Part shown: positions 36,511-45,481 of the stretch, one piece after another
How the letters are laid out: each line of letters starts with the position of its first letter
How positions within the stretch are numbered: the stretch's first letter is position 1
NCBI GenBank assembly: GCA_947259915.1
Contig: CAMYOC010000024.1
Location: forward strand, 1-53,695
Length of the DNA stretch: 53,695 nt
Origin: an uncultured Gammaproteobacteria bacterium
Lineage (GTDB): Bacteria; Pseudomonadota; Gammaproteobacteria; Steroidobacterales; XN24
Reading direction: 5' to 3'
The notes under the pieces: model-generated
Databases searched by the model: none
What the model was told of the DNA's origin: nothing
What the model saw: only the letters and a program-made list of their open reading frames with translations
Program-made: the position numbers and the translations under genes

Positions 36511-37887
36511 TCAGACCAGCCCGAGGGCGCTGAGGATGCCCGCCGCATGCAGGAACACCAGCAGTACCGACAGCGGCGCCACCCAGCGGGCAAGGAAGCG
36601 CCAGGTACGGTAAGCAGGACCGGTACCGATGTCCAATTCGTCGGCGGACGAATTCTTGCACATGACCCAGCCGCCGAAGACCGTGATCAAAAGCCCACCC
36701 AACGGCAGCAACACATTGCTGGCCAGATGATCGATGTTGTCAAACAAGGTGCCGCCGAAGATGCGCACGTCGGCCAGCAGATTGAATGAGAACACCGTCA
36801 GCAGGCCCAGCGCCCAGATCAATACACCGATGACGATGGCCACGCTGCGGCGACTGAGGCCATGACTCTCGACACTCCAGGCCACCGCTGGCTCGAGCAG
36901 GCCGATGGCCGAGGTCCAGGCAGCGAACAGCAGCAGCGCGAAAAACAGCGGGCCCAGCAACCAGCCCCAGGGCATGCTGCCGAATGCCAGCGGCAGGGTC
37001 TCAAACAGCAACCCGGGACCCTGCGCCGGATCGAGACCGCTGGCAAAGACGATCGGGAAAATGATCAGGCCAGAGACGATTGCGATCATGGTGTCCACCA
37101 CGACCACGGCAAAGGACGTGCGGCTGATCGATGTGCCTTCGGGCAGATAAGCGCCATAGGCCATGATCGCGCCCATACCCAGGCTCAGGGTAAAAAACGC
37201 CTGCCCCATGGCCATTAGCATGCCGGCCGGGGTGAGCGCGTCGAAATTGGCGCGGAACAGGAATTCGACGCCGCGGGCGAAATCGGCAGCGACGATGGAA
37301 TAGACCAGCAGCAGGCCGAGCAGGAATACCAGGGCGGGCATCAGGAAGCGGACCAGCTTCTCCAGACCCCGCTCCACGCCGCGGCCGACGATGACCACGG
37401 TCAGCGTCATAAAGATCGTGTGCAACACGACGACCTTGAGCGGGTTCGCCTGCAGCGCCTCGAACAGGTCGTGGATCTCTTCCTTTGGCAGATGACTAAA
37501 ACTGCCCGCGAGGCTGTGCCCGAGATAGGCGATCGTCCAGGCGCCGATTACGCTGTAGAAAGACAGGATCAAAAAACCGGCGACGATGCCCATCACGCCG
37601 ACCAGACTCCAGGCCGCGTGACTGCCCTCTTCCTCGCCGACGATGCGCATGGTGGCGATGGGGTTGCGTCGCCCGCGTCTGCCGATCATCACTTCCGAGA
37701 TCATGATCGGCAGACCGATCGCGAATACGCAGAGGATGTAGAACAATACGAAGGCGCCGCCGCCGTTCTCGCCGACCATAAACGGGAAGCGCCAGATGTT
37801 GCCCAGTCCCACGGCCGAGCCGCTGACGGCAAGCACGAAGGCGAGTCTGGAAGACCAGAAACCGCGGAGGGAGGTGCCCTTGACCAT
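36511..37887 (-). CDS. Neurotransmitter:sodium symporter family transporter
   Basis: This is a sodium-dependent amino-acid-type symporter with the LeuT fold, in the inner membrane. It has 458 residues and about eleven or twelve helices. The helix 1 motif [24 protein letters not shown] (residues 23-46) holds the substrate and sodium site. [13 protein letters not shown] in the middle matches helix 6. The substrate cannot be deduced. It sits between smpB (divergent) and ratA, where most Gammaproteobacteria have no gene, so it is an insertion into an otherwise conserved locus. Confidence 0.93.
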   Translation of the reverse strand: MVKGTSLRGFWSSRLAFVLAVSGSAVGLGNIWRFPFMVGENGGGAFVLFYILCVFAIGLPIMISEVMIGRRGRRNPIATMRIVGEEEGSHAAWSLVGVMGIVAGFLILSFYSVIGAWTIAYLGHSLAGSFSHLPKEEIHDLFEALQANPLKVVVLHTIFMTLTVVIVGRGVERGLEKLVRFLMPALVFLLGLLLVYSIVAADFARGVEFLFRANFDALTPAGMLMAMGQAFFTLSLGMGAIMAYGAYLPEGTSISRTSFAVVVVDTMIAIVSGLIIFPIVFASGLDPAQGPGLLFETLPLAFGSMPWGWLLGPLFFALLLFAAWTSAIGLLEPAVAWSVESHGLSRRSVAIVIGVLIWALGLLTVFSFNLLADVRIFGGTLFDNIDHLASNVLLPLGGLLITVFGGWVMCKNSSADELDIGTGPAYRTWRFLARWVAPLSVLLVFLHAAGILSALGLV

Positions 37888-38031
37888 GGCGGATCCGCCG
37901 TGGAGCTTTCAAAAGTCCGGGATTTTGGATTAAATCCCTGCCCCATACAACTTGATCCAGATGGCCGTGTAAAGCCATCACACCACCAGCCGTCGTGGAT
38001 TCCGATACCCGCGGCCGGTCGAGAACATCTT

Positions 38032-38517
38032 ATGAAGAAGAACAAGAGCGGCCAGAAAGCCAAGTCCGGCAGCAGCCTGATCGCTCAAAACAAGAAGGCC
38101 CGCCACGATTTCTTTATCGAGGACAGCTATGAGGCCGGTCTCGCGCTGGAAGGCTGGGAGGTGAAAGCGATGCGCGCCGGCCGCGCCCAGCTCAAAGAGG
38201 CCTATGTGTCGATACGCAGCGGCGAGGCCTGGCTGCTGGGCTCCCACATCGCGCCGCTAAGCGCGGCTTCCACCCACGTGCGGGCAGATCCCACGCGCAC
38301 CCGCAAGCTGCTGATGCATCGTCGCGAGCTCGACAACCTGATCGGGCTGGTGGAGCGCAAGGGTTACACCCTGGTGCCGCTCAAGCTGTACTGGAAGACC
38401 GGCCGCGTAAAACTGGAAATCGGTCTGGCCCAGGGCAAGAAGCAGCACGACAAACGCGCGGCGGACAAGGATCGTGACTGGAAGCGGCAAAAAGAACGCA
38501 TCCTAAAGCATAGTTAA
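38032..38517 (+). CDS. smpB: SsrA-binding protein SmpB
   Basis: SmpB binds the tRNA-like part of tmRNA and brings it to stalled ribosomes for trans-translation. It has 161 residues from the ATG at 38032. The segments [27 protein letters not shown] and [17 protein letters not shown] are standard. The basic C-terminal tail ends [15 protein letters not shown], which enters the mRNA channel in known structures. Its partner ssrA lies 5.4 kb downstream with a metabolic block between them. The frame is open upstream across the symporter gene, but that part is antisense. Confidence 0.98.
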   Translation: MKKNKSGQKAKSGSSLIAQNKKARHDFFIEDSYEAGLALEGWEVKAMRAGRAQLKEAYVSIRSGEAWLLGSHIAPLSAASTHVRADPTRTRKLLMHRRELDNLIGLVERKGYTLVPLKLYWKTGRVKLEIGLAQGKKQHDKRAADKDRDWKRQKERILKHS

Positions 38518-38664
38518 ATCATATAGTTAAACAGTCTATTTGATGTTTTTTATCGCAGCCTGATCAACGGCGTGACCGGCACCGCACCCGGAACCGACAT
38601 CGATCCAATCCCGCAGCAGTCGCGCGCACGCTACCCGCTCAGGACACGCGGGCTGACCTGCCGG

Positions 38665-39714
38665 CTACGACACGATCCGGTGTTGCGCTGTCGCGTTGTC
38701 CACACCGAGACTCTCGGCGAGCAGGTCTTTCAACACCGGATAACACTTGCGATCAAGCAGATTCATCGCGCGCACGCCGGCTAGTTTGTCGACCAGCGCT
38801 ATCGCAGCATTCGTATTCGCCGCGGGCCCGGCGACCAGGTCCGGCCGCTGTCCGAACGCGGTCTGCACGCCCAGCACCGCATAGGGATCCGACGCGCACA
38901 GCACCGTAAACCGCGTCAATCCGCCGATGGCCTCGACCGCCACGCTACCGTTGTAAGGCTCCAGCGGCGAGGCGCCGGCCTCGGCCACCAACACATCGGC
39001 GCCGGTCATCTGGATCCTGGTCAGCAGCTGGCCAAGCGCATCGCGGAAAAGATCGGGCTCGCACACCGTCGATGGCAGACCCACGTCGACAAAGTCGAAC
39101 ACCTCGCGCGCGCCGGAGTCGCGGAAACTCAGCACATCCGCATAGCGCGCCGCGCCGGTCAGCTTGGCCGCGACCACGTCCTGGCCGATATAGGTCAGCG
39201 CGCGGATGATCACCCGGGCCGCGCTGGTCTTGCCGGAAGACATCGATGTGCCGATAACGAAGACTACCGGCATCTGCGGCGACACAGGTTCGACGCGCTG
39301 CACGAAATCGCCCATGGTCAGCTTGCGCCCATCGCGCACCACATGGCCCTGGTATTTCAGACGCATCAGATCGGGCAACATCGGCGAGGTCGACGTGGCT
39401 TTGCCGATCACGCCCGCGCCAGTCAGCGCGTCCATCTCCAGGTCTTGGCCGATCTTGTGCCAGTCACCGACGCCCTCGAGCGTGGCGGCGCGCAGACCGA
39501 AAGCGCCGACCAGCAGATCACCGCGGACCATCTCCGCCATGCGTCCGGTCTTGGTCTCGCATCGATACAGATGGTTGCGCTCGCCGATGGCGCGGCCGAC
39601 CACGAAATCGCCAGTGGCCCACTGTGCTCGCGGCCACTGCTGCACTTCGAAGGGCTGTTTCCAGAGATCCGAGTTACGGGTGACCGAAGAGAAAAAATAG
39701 TAGGCCGCCATCAT
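38665..39714 (-). CDS. P-loop NTP-binding protein, DUF1611-like
   Basis: This protein has 349 residues. The C-terminal half is a P-loop fold: Walker A GTSMSSGKTS at 155-164, then AAKLTGAARYADVL, DFVDVGLPST and VLVAEAGASPL. That layout recalls the SIMIBI-class proteins (dethiobiotin synthetase, DUF1611 including the D-glutamate N-acetyltransferase DgcN). The N-terminal 150 residues are a separate domain that I do not recognise. The ATG overlaps the upstream M20 peptidase stop by 4 nt; a second ATG at 39711 has better-spaced GGGAG. An amino-acid modifying role is inference from the neighbour. Confidence 0.7.
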   Translation of the reverse strand: MMAAYYFFSSVTRNSDLWKQPFEVQQWPRAQWATGDFVVGRAIGERNHLYRCETKTGRMAEMVRGDLLVGAFGLRAATLEGVGDWHKIGQDLEMDALTGAGVIGKATSTSPMLPDLMRLKYQGHVVRDGRKLTMGDFVQRVEPVSPQMPVVFVIGTSMSSGKTSAARVIIRALTYIGQDVVAAKLTGAARYADVLSFRDSGAREVFDFVDVGLPSTVCEPDLFRDALGQLLTRIQMTGADVLVAEAGASPLEPYNGSVAVEAIGGLTRFTVLCASDPYAVLGVQTAFGQRPDLVAGPAANTNAAIALVDKLAGVRAMNLLDRKCYPVLKDLLAESLGVDNATAQHRIVS

Positions 39715-40904
39715 CCTGCTCCCTTGTCGTTGTCCGTCGTGACCGCCAGCGGTGGTTCCATCAATAACAGCGCCAGCAGCGCGGCGCGCTGTAGCGTCAG
39801 GCCAAGATGCAGATGCTCGTGGGTCGCGTGTGCGCCGTCGCCGACCGGACCGAGACCATCGAGCGTGGCCGTGTAGAGACTCGTCGTGTTGCCATCCGAC
39901 CCACCACCGGCCAGCGCCTGGTCGAGCCGCATACCCAGATCGACACCGAGTTCGCGGGCGCGGACCCAGAGCGACTGGTTGGCCGGCGTCGGTTCCAGTG
40001 GCGGCCGGCCGAATCCGCCTTCGATCGCAAGTTCGGTGCCCGGCGTGACCGACTCGAGACTGAGGATGGCCTGCTCGATGCGTGTGGCGTCCGCATGCGT
40101 GGCGACGCGTACATCGGCCACCGCCCGACTCTCCGGCGCCACTACGTTAGGGCGCAAACCGCCGTCGATGGTGCCCACATTCACCGTCACGCCACGCGCG
40201 GGATCGTTGAGCGCGAACAGGCTCTGGATCACATGGGACAGCTCGAGGATGGCGCTGGCGCCGCCCTCGGGATCGAGCCCGGCATGGGCCGCCTTGCCCT
40301 TGACGGTGACGGTGAAACGGGCGATCCCCTTGCGCGCGGTCTTGAGCCGGCCGGCCGCACCCAGCGAGGGTTCCAGTACGAAGGCGCGAACGACCCGTCG
40401 CGCCAGCCGCTCGATCGTGCGCCGGCTGTCTCGACTGCCGATCTCTTCATCCGAATTGACGAACAGCAGCGGCGTGACCGCCGGTTCCGGCTCGAAACGC
40501 GCAAGCGCCTCCAGCGCCAGGATCGCCTGAACGATACCGCCTTTCATGTCATAGACGCCGGGACCGCTGATCCGCTCGCCCTCGATCTTGAACGGCATGG
40601 TCTCAAGCGTGCCGAGCGGCCACACAGTGTCGTAGTGGCCCAGCATCAGCTGAGCCGGGGATCCGCGACGACGTGTCTTTGGCGACACAAACAGCATGCC
40701 TCCGCTGCTCTGCCCACGCAGACGACGGCAGCGCATGCCCAGACGCTCAAACTCGGCGCAGATGAGTTCCCGTATCTCGATCTGCGCGCTGGGCTCAGTG
40801 GACGGAGACTCGCTCTCGACCATCCGGCGCAGCAGTTCGACGACGAAGTCCCGTCGCGTTTCGACAAATTCCATGACCGCGGTAGCTCGGGTCACGGCAT
40901 CCAT
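39711..40904 (-). CDS. M20 family metallopeptidase (carboxypeptidase G2-like)
   Basis: This is a dinuclear zinc exopeptidase or N-acyl amino acid hydrolase of 397 residues. Candidate ligands and catalytic residues are in family order: His90 and Asp92 in LGHYDTVWPLG, Asp119 in YDMKGG, Glu153-Glu154 in NSDEEIGS, Glu178, and a late His in HATHEHLHLG. The dimerisation domain insert has KGKAAHAGLDPEGGASA. It resembles glutamate carboxypeptidases and ArgE/DapE relatives; the substrate is unknown. GAGGAA precedes the ATG. It lies 2 nt after the flavin-reductase-like gene and overlaps the P-loop gene. Confidence 0.87.
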   Translation of the reverse strand: MDAVTRATAVMEFVETRRDFVVELLRRMVESESPSTEPSAQIEIRELICAEFERLGMRCRRLRGQSSGGMLFVSPKTRRRGSPAQLMLGHYDTVWPLGTLETMPFKIEGERISGPGVYDMKGGIVQAILALEALARFEPEPAVTPLLFVNSDEEIGSRDSRRTIERLARRVVRAFVLEPSLGAAGRLKTARKGIARFTVTVKGKAAHAGLDPEGGASAILELSHVIQSLFALNDPARGVTVNVGTIDGGLRPNVVAPESRAVADVRVATHADATRIEQAILSLESVTPGTELAIEGGFGRPPLEPTPANQSLWVRARELGVDLGMRLDQALAGGGSDGNTTSLYTATLDGLGPVGDGAHATHEHLHLGLTLQRAALLALLLMEPPLAVTTDNDKGAG

Positions 40905-40906
40905 GG

Positions 40907-41512
40907 CTATTTCCTCATGCCGGCCGGGAACGGGAACGAAAGTGATTGATCGACCTTGGCGAAGCGGCCCGGGCTGAGATAGGCCAACAATGGCGAATGG
41001 TGGATCAGGTCCGCGTCATCGCCATCCATCACGCGTAGCGCATCCTCGGCGGCGCGCGCTGCGACGATGCGTCCGATGATCAGACTGTTGCGCCCGAAGC
41101 CGTCGATGATCCGCTCAAGCTCGCACTCCAGCTCCACATAGGCGCCCTCCACCAGCACCCCGTCCACAACCCGGGCCGGGACCACCGGCAGCGCCGCCAG
41201 CGCCGGCTTGCCGACCTTGTCGAACCTCGGCGAGGCGGCCAGGCTGGTCTGCAGGAGTTGGTCGGGCCGCGGATAGCTGACGGTAAAGACACCGCTGCGC
41301 TCGGCGTTGCTCTGGGTCGCATGGGTCGGGCTGCAAACAAAGCCGAAGTAGTTATCCCAGCCGATCGGCATCGCCATATGCTTTGGCGCCAGATCGTGTC
41401 CGCCGTCGGCCTCACGGGTGCCGATGATCACCAGCGAGATGATGTAGAAAAACCGGTCCCAGATCGGCTCGCTGATATCCAGTTCGACATTCTCCGGCAG
41501 GTTTTCATCCAT
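40907..41512 (-). CDS. Flavin reductase-like FMN-binding protein
   Basis: This has 201 residues from the ATG at 41512 (MDENLPENVELDIS), with AGGA 8 nt upstream. The split-barrel flavin reductase pattern is visible: FFYIISLVIIGTRE, then PKHMAMPIGWDNYFGFVCSPTHATQSNAERSGVFTVSYPRPDQL, and ALAALPVVPARVVDGVLVEGAYVELECELER. Such proteins bind FMN and act as reductases or oxygen-dependent partners. It opens the three-gene minus-strand operon. Upstream in-frame starts to 41611 are possible but run into the promoter shared with the divergent CBS gene. Confidence 0.8.
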   Translation of the reverse strand: MDENLPENVELDISEPIWDRFFYIISLVIIGTREADGGHDLAPKHMAMPIGWDNYFGFVCSPTHATQSNAERSGVFTVSYPRPDQLLQTSLAASPRFDKVGKPALAALPVVPARVVDGVLVEGAYVELECELERIIDGFGRNSLIIGRIVAARAAEDALRVMDGDDADLIHHSPLLAYLSPGRFAKVDQSLSFPFPAGMRK

Positions 41513-41681
41513 GGTTGTGGTCCTGGCTGCGGTCATGGCGGCGACCGACAAAACTGTCCGTCCCAAGACTAAATCTAGCCTATCCGCAGGGCATCCGGGG
41601 AAATCAGGCATCGGCTGCGCCTTTGCCCCGACGCCGGTCCCCGTTATGCTCAGGATTCGTCCTCGACAAAGCGGAGCCAGG

Positions 41682-42245
41682 GTGGACCACGAGCACCACG
41701 ATCAGGCGACGACACGGGCACGGGACCTGATGGTACCGACGGAGAAATATCCGTCGGCCGCCGCCGACTGCAGCCTGGGCGAGGCCGCGCGGCTGCTCAG
41801 CGACTGGCATATCGATATGCGCGGCTCGGTGTCGATGCCGCGCATCCTGCTGTTGATGGATCATGACGGCCAGCTCGTCAGCATGGTGCGCCGGCGTGAC
41901 ATCCTGCGCGGTCTGGCGCCCTCGTTCCTGGTCGCCTCGTTTAGCGATCATCCCGAGGCGATGTTCGATGTCGACGTCGACCCCAATCTGACCGAACTGT
42001 TGTCCGGCCGGGCCGAAGAGAAATTGCGCCACAGGGCGGAGATGCCGGTCTCCGAGATCGCCCATCCGATCCCGGCCACAGTAGCCGCCGATGACCCGCT
42101 GATCCGCGTCATCCAGGTCATGGTGAGCCACGACCTGTCGATGGTGCCGGTGCTCGACGACGGCAAGGTGATCGGCGTGGTCAGGACCGTGGAGGTGCTG
42201 AAAGAGGTCTCGCGGAGCCTGACCGACGTGGACGAAACGTCTTGA
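41682..42245 (+). CDS. CBS-domain protein
   Basis: This has 187 residues from a GTG at 41682, with GGAG upstream; an ATG at 41646 is an alternative. Two CBS motifs are present: residues 12-80 (ARDLMVPTEKYPSAAADCSLGEAARLL to RRRDILRGL) and 122-178 (VSEIAHPIPATVAADDPLIRVIQVMV to GVVRTVEVLK). A linker of about 40 residues separates them. Such pairs usually bind adenine nucleotides. Its stop overlaps the transporter start (TTGA), so it may regulate that transporter, which is inference. Confidence 0.85.
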   Translation: MDHEHHDQATTRARDLMVPTEKYPSAAADCSLGEAARLLSDWHIDMRGSVSMPRILLLMDHDGQLVSMVRRRDILRGLAPSFLVASFSDHPEAMFDVDVDPNLTELLSGRAEEKLRHRAEMPVSEIAHPIPATVAADDPLIRVIQVMVSHDLSMVPVLDDGKVIGVVRTVEVLKEVSRSLTDVDETS

Positions 42246-43765
42246 GCGAACAGACGCCCGATCCGCAACAGCAAAAACCCCGTTCACCGGTGCACGGCGC
42301 CGGGGTCGTGGTCGGGTCCCGGCCCGCGTCGCTGAACCTGCGGCGTCTGGGCTGGCTGTTGCTCGGCGTAGCATTGTTCGCGGTCACCGCCTGGCTGCCG
42401 TCCCTGCCCGATGCGGTGGATCCGGAAGGGCGGCATATCGTGCTCAGCCGTGAGGGCCAGCTGGCCATCGCCCTGTTCCTGCTGGCTGCCACCTGGTGGA
42501 TCTTCGAGGTCATCCCTATCGGTGCCACCGCGCTGGCGATCGGCGTGGCGCAGGCCCTGTTCCTGATCCGGGAGCCACGCGTCGCCTATACCGATTTCAT
42601 GGATCCCGCCGTGTGGTTCATCATCGGCTCCATCACCATCGGTCTGGTTTTTACCAAGACCGGACTGACCAACCGCATGGCCTACCGCATGTTGACCCTG
42701 GTCGGCGACCGCACCAGCCGGATCTATCTCGGTGCATTCGTGATGACCGCAGGCATGACCCTGGTGATGGCGCAGACCGCGGTGGCCGCCGCGGTCTATC
42801 CGCTGCTGATGACCATCTATTCGCTCTACGAAGAAGACGCGCACCCGACCCGTTTCGGCAAGGGTCTGTTTATCGGCATGGCATTTACCGCCGGCGCCGG
42901 CAGCATCATCACGCTGCTCGGTGCCGCCCGGGCCGCTGTGGCGATCGGCTTTTATCGCCAGCTGGTCGGCCGCGAGGTCGACTTTTTCGAGATCAGCTAC
43001 TACCTGTTCCCGGTCGGCGCGTTGATGGTCCTGTTGATCTGGCTCTACGTGATCGTAATGTATCGCCCCGAGCGTGATGTGATCCCGGGTCTGAGTTTCC
43101 GCGCGCGGAAATTGCATCGACGGCTCGGCCCGATGAAACGCGAGGAGATCATCGCGCTGACCATCACTATAGTGGCGGTCCTGTTGATGAGTCTGCGTTC
43201 GTTTGTCCCGATCCTGACCGTGGTCGACAAGAGCGCCATCATCGCCGGCGCCACCGTGTTGTTCTTTGTATTTCGTCTGCTGCGCCGCTCCGATCTGGAG
43301 AAACTGCCGTGGAACATCGTGTTGCTGTTTGGCGGCGCGATGAGTCTCGGGCTCTGCCTGTGGCAGACCGGCGCCGCCGAGTGGCTGGCGATGTCCTGGC
43401 TGTCACACATCGGCAGCAGCAAGGCGCTCGCGTTTGTCCTCGGGCTCGGCGTCTTTGTGCTGGTGATGACCAACGTGATCATGAACGTCGCGGCGATCGC
43501 GATCTCGCTGCCGGTGGCGTTGGTGATGGCACCGTATCTGGGGGTGGCACCGGATGTGGTGCTCTACGTATCGCTGACCGCCGCCGGCATGCCGTTCCTG
43601 CTTTTGGTCGGAGCAGTCCCCAATGCCATCGCCTACGAGAGCCGGCAATTCAGCGCAAGCGAGTTCTTTATGGCCGGCGTACCGGCCAGCCTGATGCTGC
43701 TGGCGGTTATCTCGGTATTCGTGTTGTGGGTCTGGGACTGGATGGGCATGCCGATATTGCTGTGA
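42242..43765 (+). CDS. DASS/SLC13 family anion symporter
   Basis: This is an inner-membrane transporter of the divalent anion:sodium symporter family, which carries dicarboxylates, citrate or sulfate. It has 507 residues and about twelve helices. Recognisable parts are TWWIFEVIPIGATALAIGVAQALF near the N-terminus, the membrane segment LLFGGAMSLGLCLWQTGAAEWLA, and the C-terminal repeat FVLVMTNVIMNVAAIAISLPVALVMAP. The start is TTG within the overlap TTGA, with GGA about 9 nt upstream; the product begins with SEQTPDPQQQ. The substrate cannot be read from sequence. Confidence 0.9.
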   Translation: MSEQTPDPQQQKPRSPVHGAGVVVGSRPASLNLRRLGWLLLGVALFAVTAWLPSLPDAVDPEGRHIVLSREGQLAIALFLLAATWWIFEVIPIGATALAIGVAQALFLIREPRVAYTDFMDPAVWFIIGSITIGLVFTKTGLTNRMAYRMLTLVGDRTSRIYLGAFVMTAGMTLVMAQTAVAAAVYPLLMTIYSLYEEDAHPTRFGKGLFIGMAFTAGAGSIITLLGAARAAVAIGFYRQLVGREVDFFEISYYLFPVGALMVLLIWLYVIVMYRPERDVIPGLSFRARKLHRRLGPMKREEIIALTITIVAVLLMSLRSFVPILTVVDKSAIIAGATVLFFVFRLLRRSDLEKLPWNIVLLFGGAMSLGLCLWQTGAAEWLAMSWLSHIGSSKALAFVLGLGVFVLVMTNVIMNVAAIAISLPVALVMAPYLGVAPDVVLYVSLTAAGMPFLLLVGAVPNAIAYESRQFSASEFFMAGVPASLMLLAVISVFVLWVWDWMGMPILL

Positions 43766-43916
43766 TTAATAGCTATATCTTTCAATTCACTACAATCATT
43801 ATTTAATTTAATTAGTTATATATGGATTCGACCACATTACCGGTCAGACACCTTGAACAACGCCTGCCTCGCCCATAAGTAGATGTGATGGGTAGTCTCG
43901 TTGCGACAGATACCCA

Positions 43917-43922
43917 TACAAT
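43917..43922 (+). promoter_or_regulatory. ssrA: Candidate -10 element for ssrA
   Basis: TACAAT ends 10 nt before the mature tmRNA 5' end, at the distance expected if a short leader is removed by RNase P. No matching -35 hexamer is clear. The preceding ~65 nt (43766-43830) is markedly AT-rich and could act as an upstream element. Confidence 0.45.
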
Positions 43923-43932
43923 GCCGATTCCT

Positions 43933-44305
43933 GGGGGCGACATGGCTTCGACGTGTGTCGCGAAGTTCCAGGTGCATGCCGAGGAGCAGTTACCTCGTAA
44001 ATACATCTGCAAACTTATAGTTGCCAACGACGACAACTACGCACTCGCTGCTTAAAACCCAGTAGGGTGCCGTCTGACTGGAGCCGTGCTTGTGCGTCCA
44101 GGTCCTTCGGGACATTCAGGCGTCATATCTCACAAGATCGCCGTAAAGCTCGCCTGGGGCGGATCGGTTAAAACCTAACCGGGATCGCCGTCTGTTTTCC
44201 CTGCCCGTCGGGTAGCAGGCGGTTAAAACAATTGGCGTGGACAAGCATGTAGAGCCTGGGATGGAGGGCTTGCGGACGCGGGTTCGATTCCCGCCGCCTC
44301 CACCA
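43933..44305 (+). ncRNA. ssrA: Transfer-messenger RNA (tmRNA)
   Basis: tmRNA rescues stalled ribosomes with SmpB and tags the product for proteolysis. The mature RNA is about 373 nt. The 5' acceptor strand GGGGGCG pairs with CGCCTCC (one G-U), followed by A and encoded CCA. The T-arm reads GGTTCGATTCC. The resume codon GCC is at 44023, and the tag reads ANDDNYALAA, ending at TAA 44053-44055. That is one residue from the E. coli tag (ANDENYALAA). The open frames crossing it are spurious. Its last 19 nt are repeated at 44470-44488. Confidence 0.98.
44287..44305 (+). repeat. attB-like 3' end of ssrA, first copy
   Basis: ATTCCCGCCGCCTCCACCA forms the T-loop to CCA end of the functional tmRNA. 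The same 19 nt recur at 44470. This part of ssrA is a well-known integration site for islands and phages, so the two copies look like the left and right ends of a small integrated or mostly lost element. Confidence 0.7.
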
Positions 44306-44310
44306 AACAC

Positions 44311-44340
44311 AAAGGGTCGCCTCGCGCGGCCCTTTTTGTT
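44311..44340 (+). terminator. Intrinsic terminator of ssrA
   Basis: A 10-bp stem, AAAGGGTCGC pairing with GCGGCCCTTT (one T-G pair), has a 5-nt loop and a T run at 44333-44337. It lies six bases after the tmRNA CCA. The shape and position are typical. Confidence 0.85.
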
Positions 44341-44469
44341 TGGTTGATGAGGTGTGGATGAGCACCCGCGTTCGGGTTCGACCAGCGAGCCGCAGGCGAG
44401 CGCAGGACGGTGGAGCGCAGCGACGCCGGTCCTGAGCATCAGCGAAGGACGAGGCGCGCAGCGCCGAGC

Positions 44470-44488
44470 ATTCCCGCCGCCTCCACCA
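44470..44488 (+). repeat. Second copy of the ssrA 3' end (attachment-site scar)
   Basis: This is an exact 19-nt duplicate of 44287-44305. The 164 nt between the copies holds the ssrA terminator and a GC-rich stretch of irregular repeats with no gene. No integrase is present in the window. It supports past integration at ssrA followed by loss or rearrangement. Confidence 0.7.
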
Positions 44489-44492
44489 ATTA

Positions 44493-44517
44493 GAAACCCG
44501 GCTTTTTGCCGGGTTTC
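44493..44517. terminator. Bidirectional intrinsic terminator
   Basis: GAAACCCGGC and GCCGGGTTTC form a perfect 10-bp stem with loop TTTTT. It lies 5 nt after the alpha/beta hydrolase stop on the minus strand. On the plus strand it is followed by TCTTTTA. It insulates the ssrA side from the hydrolase gene. Confidence 0.8.
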
Positions 44518-44521
44518 TCTT

Positions 44522-45328
44522 TTACAGCCCGCCCAGGAACGCCGAAAGCCCCTCCAGGTAGGTCTGCTGATCCCGGATAAAGGCGTCGTTATGGGAGCCG
44601 TGCAGCGCCACGAAGTCGCGGGGCTCCGGCGCCGCGTCGAAGATCGCCTGGCCATGATGAAAAGGGATGATCTCGTCGTCACGGCTGTGGATCACCAGCA
44701 CGGGACACCGGACGCCCCGGATGTACTCGGCCGTCGCATGGCGCAGGCGACTCAACCAGCGCACCGGCAACCAGGGGTAGAGTTCCTGCCCGATATCGGG
44801 CACCGAACTGAATGAGGACTCCACGATGAGTGCCAGGGGTTCACGGCGGGCCGCCAGCCAGGCCGCCACCGACGCGCCCAGGGAACGGCCAAAAAGGATG
44901 ATCTGGTCCGGCTGGGCTCCTCTGGACCCGGTGAGATAGTCCCAGGCCGCCTCGGCATCCCGGTAGATGCCGGCCTCCGTGGTCCGGCCACCGCTCTCAC
45001 CATAGCCCCGGTAATCGATGATCAGAACGGACAAACTCAGCTGATGGAACTGGCGGATGGAATCCAGCCGGTGCGAGATATTCCCGGCGTTGCCGTGGAA
45101 GAACAGCAGGACTCTCTCACTCTTGCCGGGGATAAACCAGCCGTGGAGGCTCACGCCGTCGGCGGTGCCGATACGGACGTCCTCGAAGTCCAGGCCCGCA
45201 TATTCCGGGGTCATGATGAGCTTACGCCCGGGGACGTCCGGGAGATACAGCATGCGGCCCTGCATGAGATACATGAACAGGAGCAGCAGACCGTAGCCAC
45301 CAGCCAGCACTGAGACGAGTTTCAACAT
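44522..45328 (-). CDS. Alpha/beta hydrolase (BEM46/ABHD13-like)
   Basis: This is a membrane-anchored serine hydrolase of 268 residues from the ATG at 45328. One N-terminal transmembrane helix (about 4-22) precedes the hydrolase domain. The oxyanion motif is LLFFHGNAGNISHR. The triad is Ser149 in LFGRSLGAS, Asp217 in HSRDDEIIP and His246 in HGSHND. The substrate is unknown; relatives are lipases, esterases or peptidases. No ribosome-binding site is clear. It is the first gene after the ssrA repeat scar, pointing back towards it. Confidence 0.88.
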   Translation of the reverse strand: MLKLVSVLAGGYGLLLLFMYLMQGRMLYLPDVPGRKLIMTPEYAGLDFEDVRIGTADGVSLHGWFIPGKSERVLLFFHGNAGNISHRLDSIRQFHQLSLSVLIIDYRGYGESGGRTTEAGIYRDAEAAWDYLTGSRGAQPDQIILFGRSLGASVAAWLAARREPLALIVESSFSSVPDIGQELYPWLPVRWLSRLRHATAEYIRGVRCPVLVIHSRDDEIIPFHHGQAIFDAAPEPRDFVALHGSHNDAFIRDQQTYLEGLSAFLGGL

Positions 45329-45481
45329 CACAATCTAACGCTAGAATCCACCGGCGTATTTGTCCAACGTGCCGGCGACGGTGACGGTCGCAGGAATGAC
45401 GCCGGATTCCGGAACCGGCCTAACGGCTAATCCCGCCCGCTGTCTTCATCCGGACAGCAGCATGATGGCTGACGCCCCCGA

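Noticed and set aside
44168..44365. Open frame on the minus strand across ssrA giving a WRRRESNPRPQALHPRLYM-like peptide
   Set aside because: This is the well-known spurious translation of the tmRNA 3' end; the RNA itself explains the conservation.
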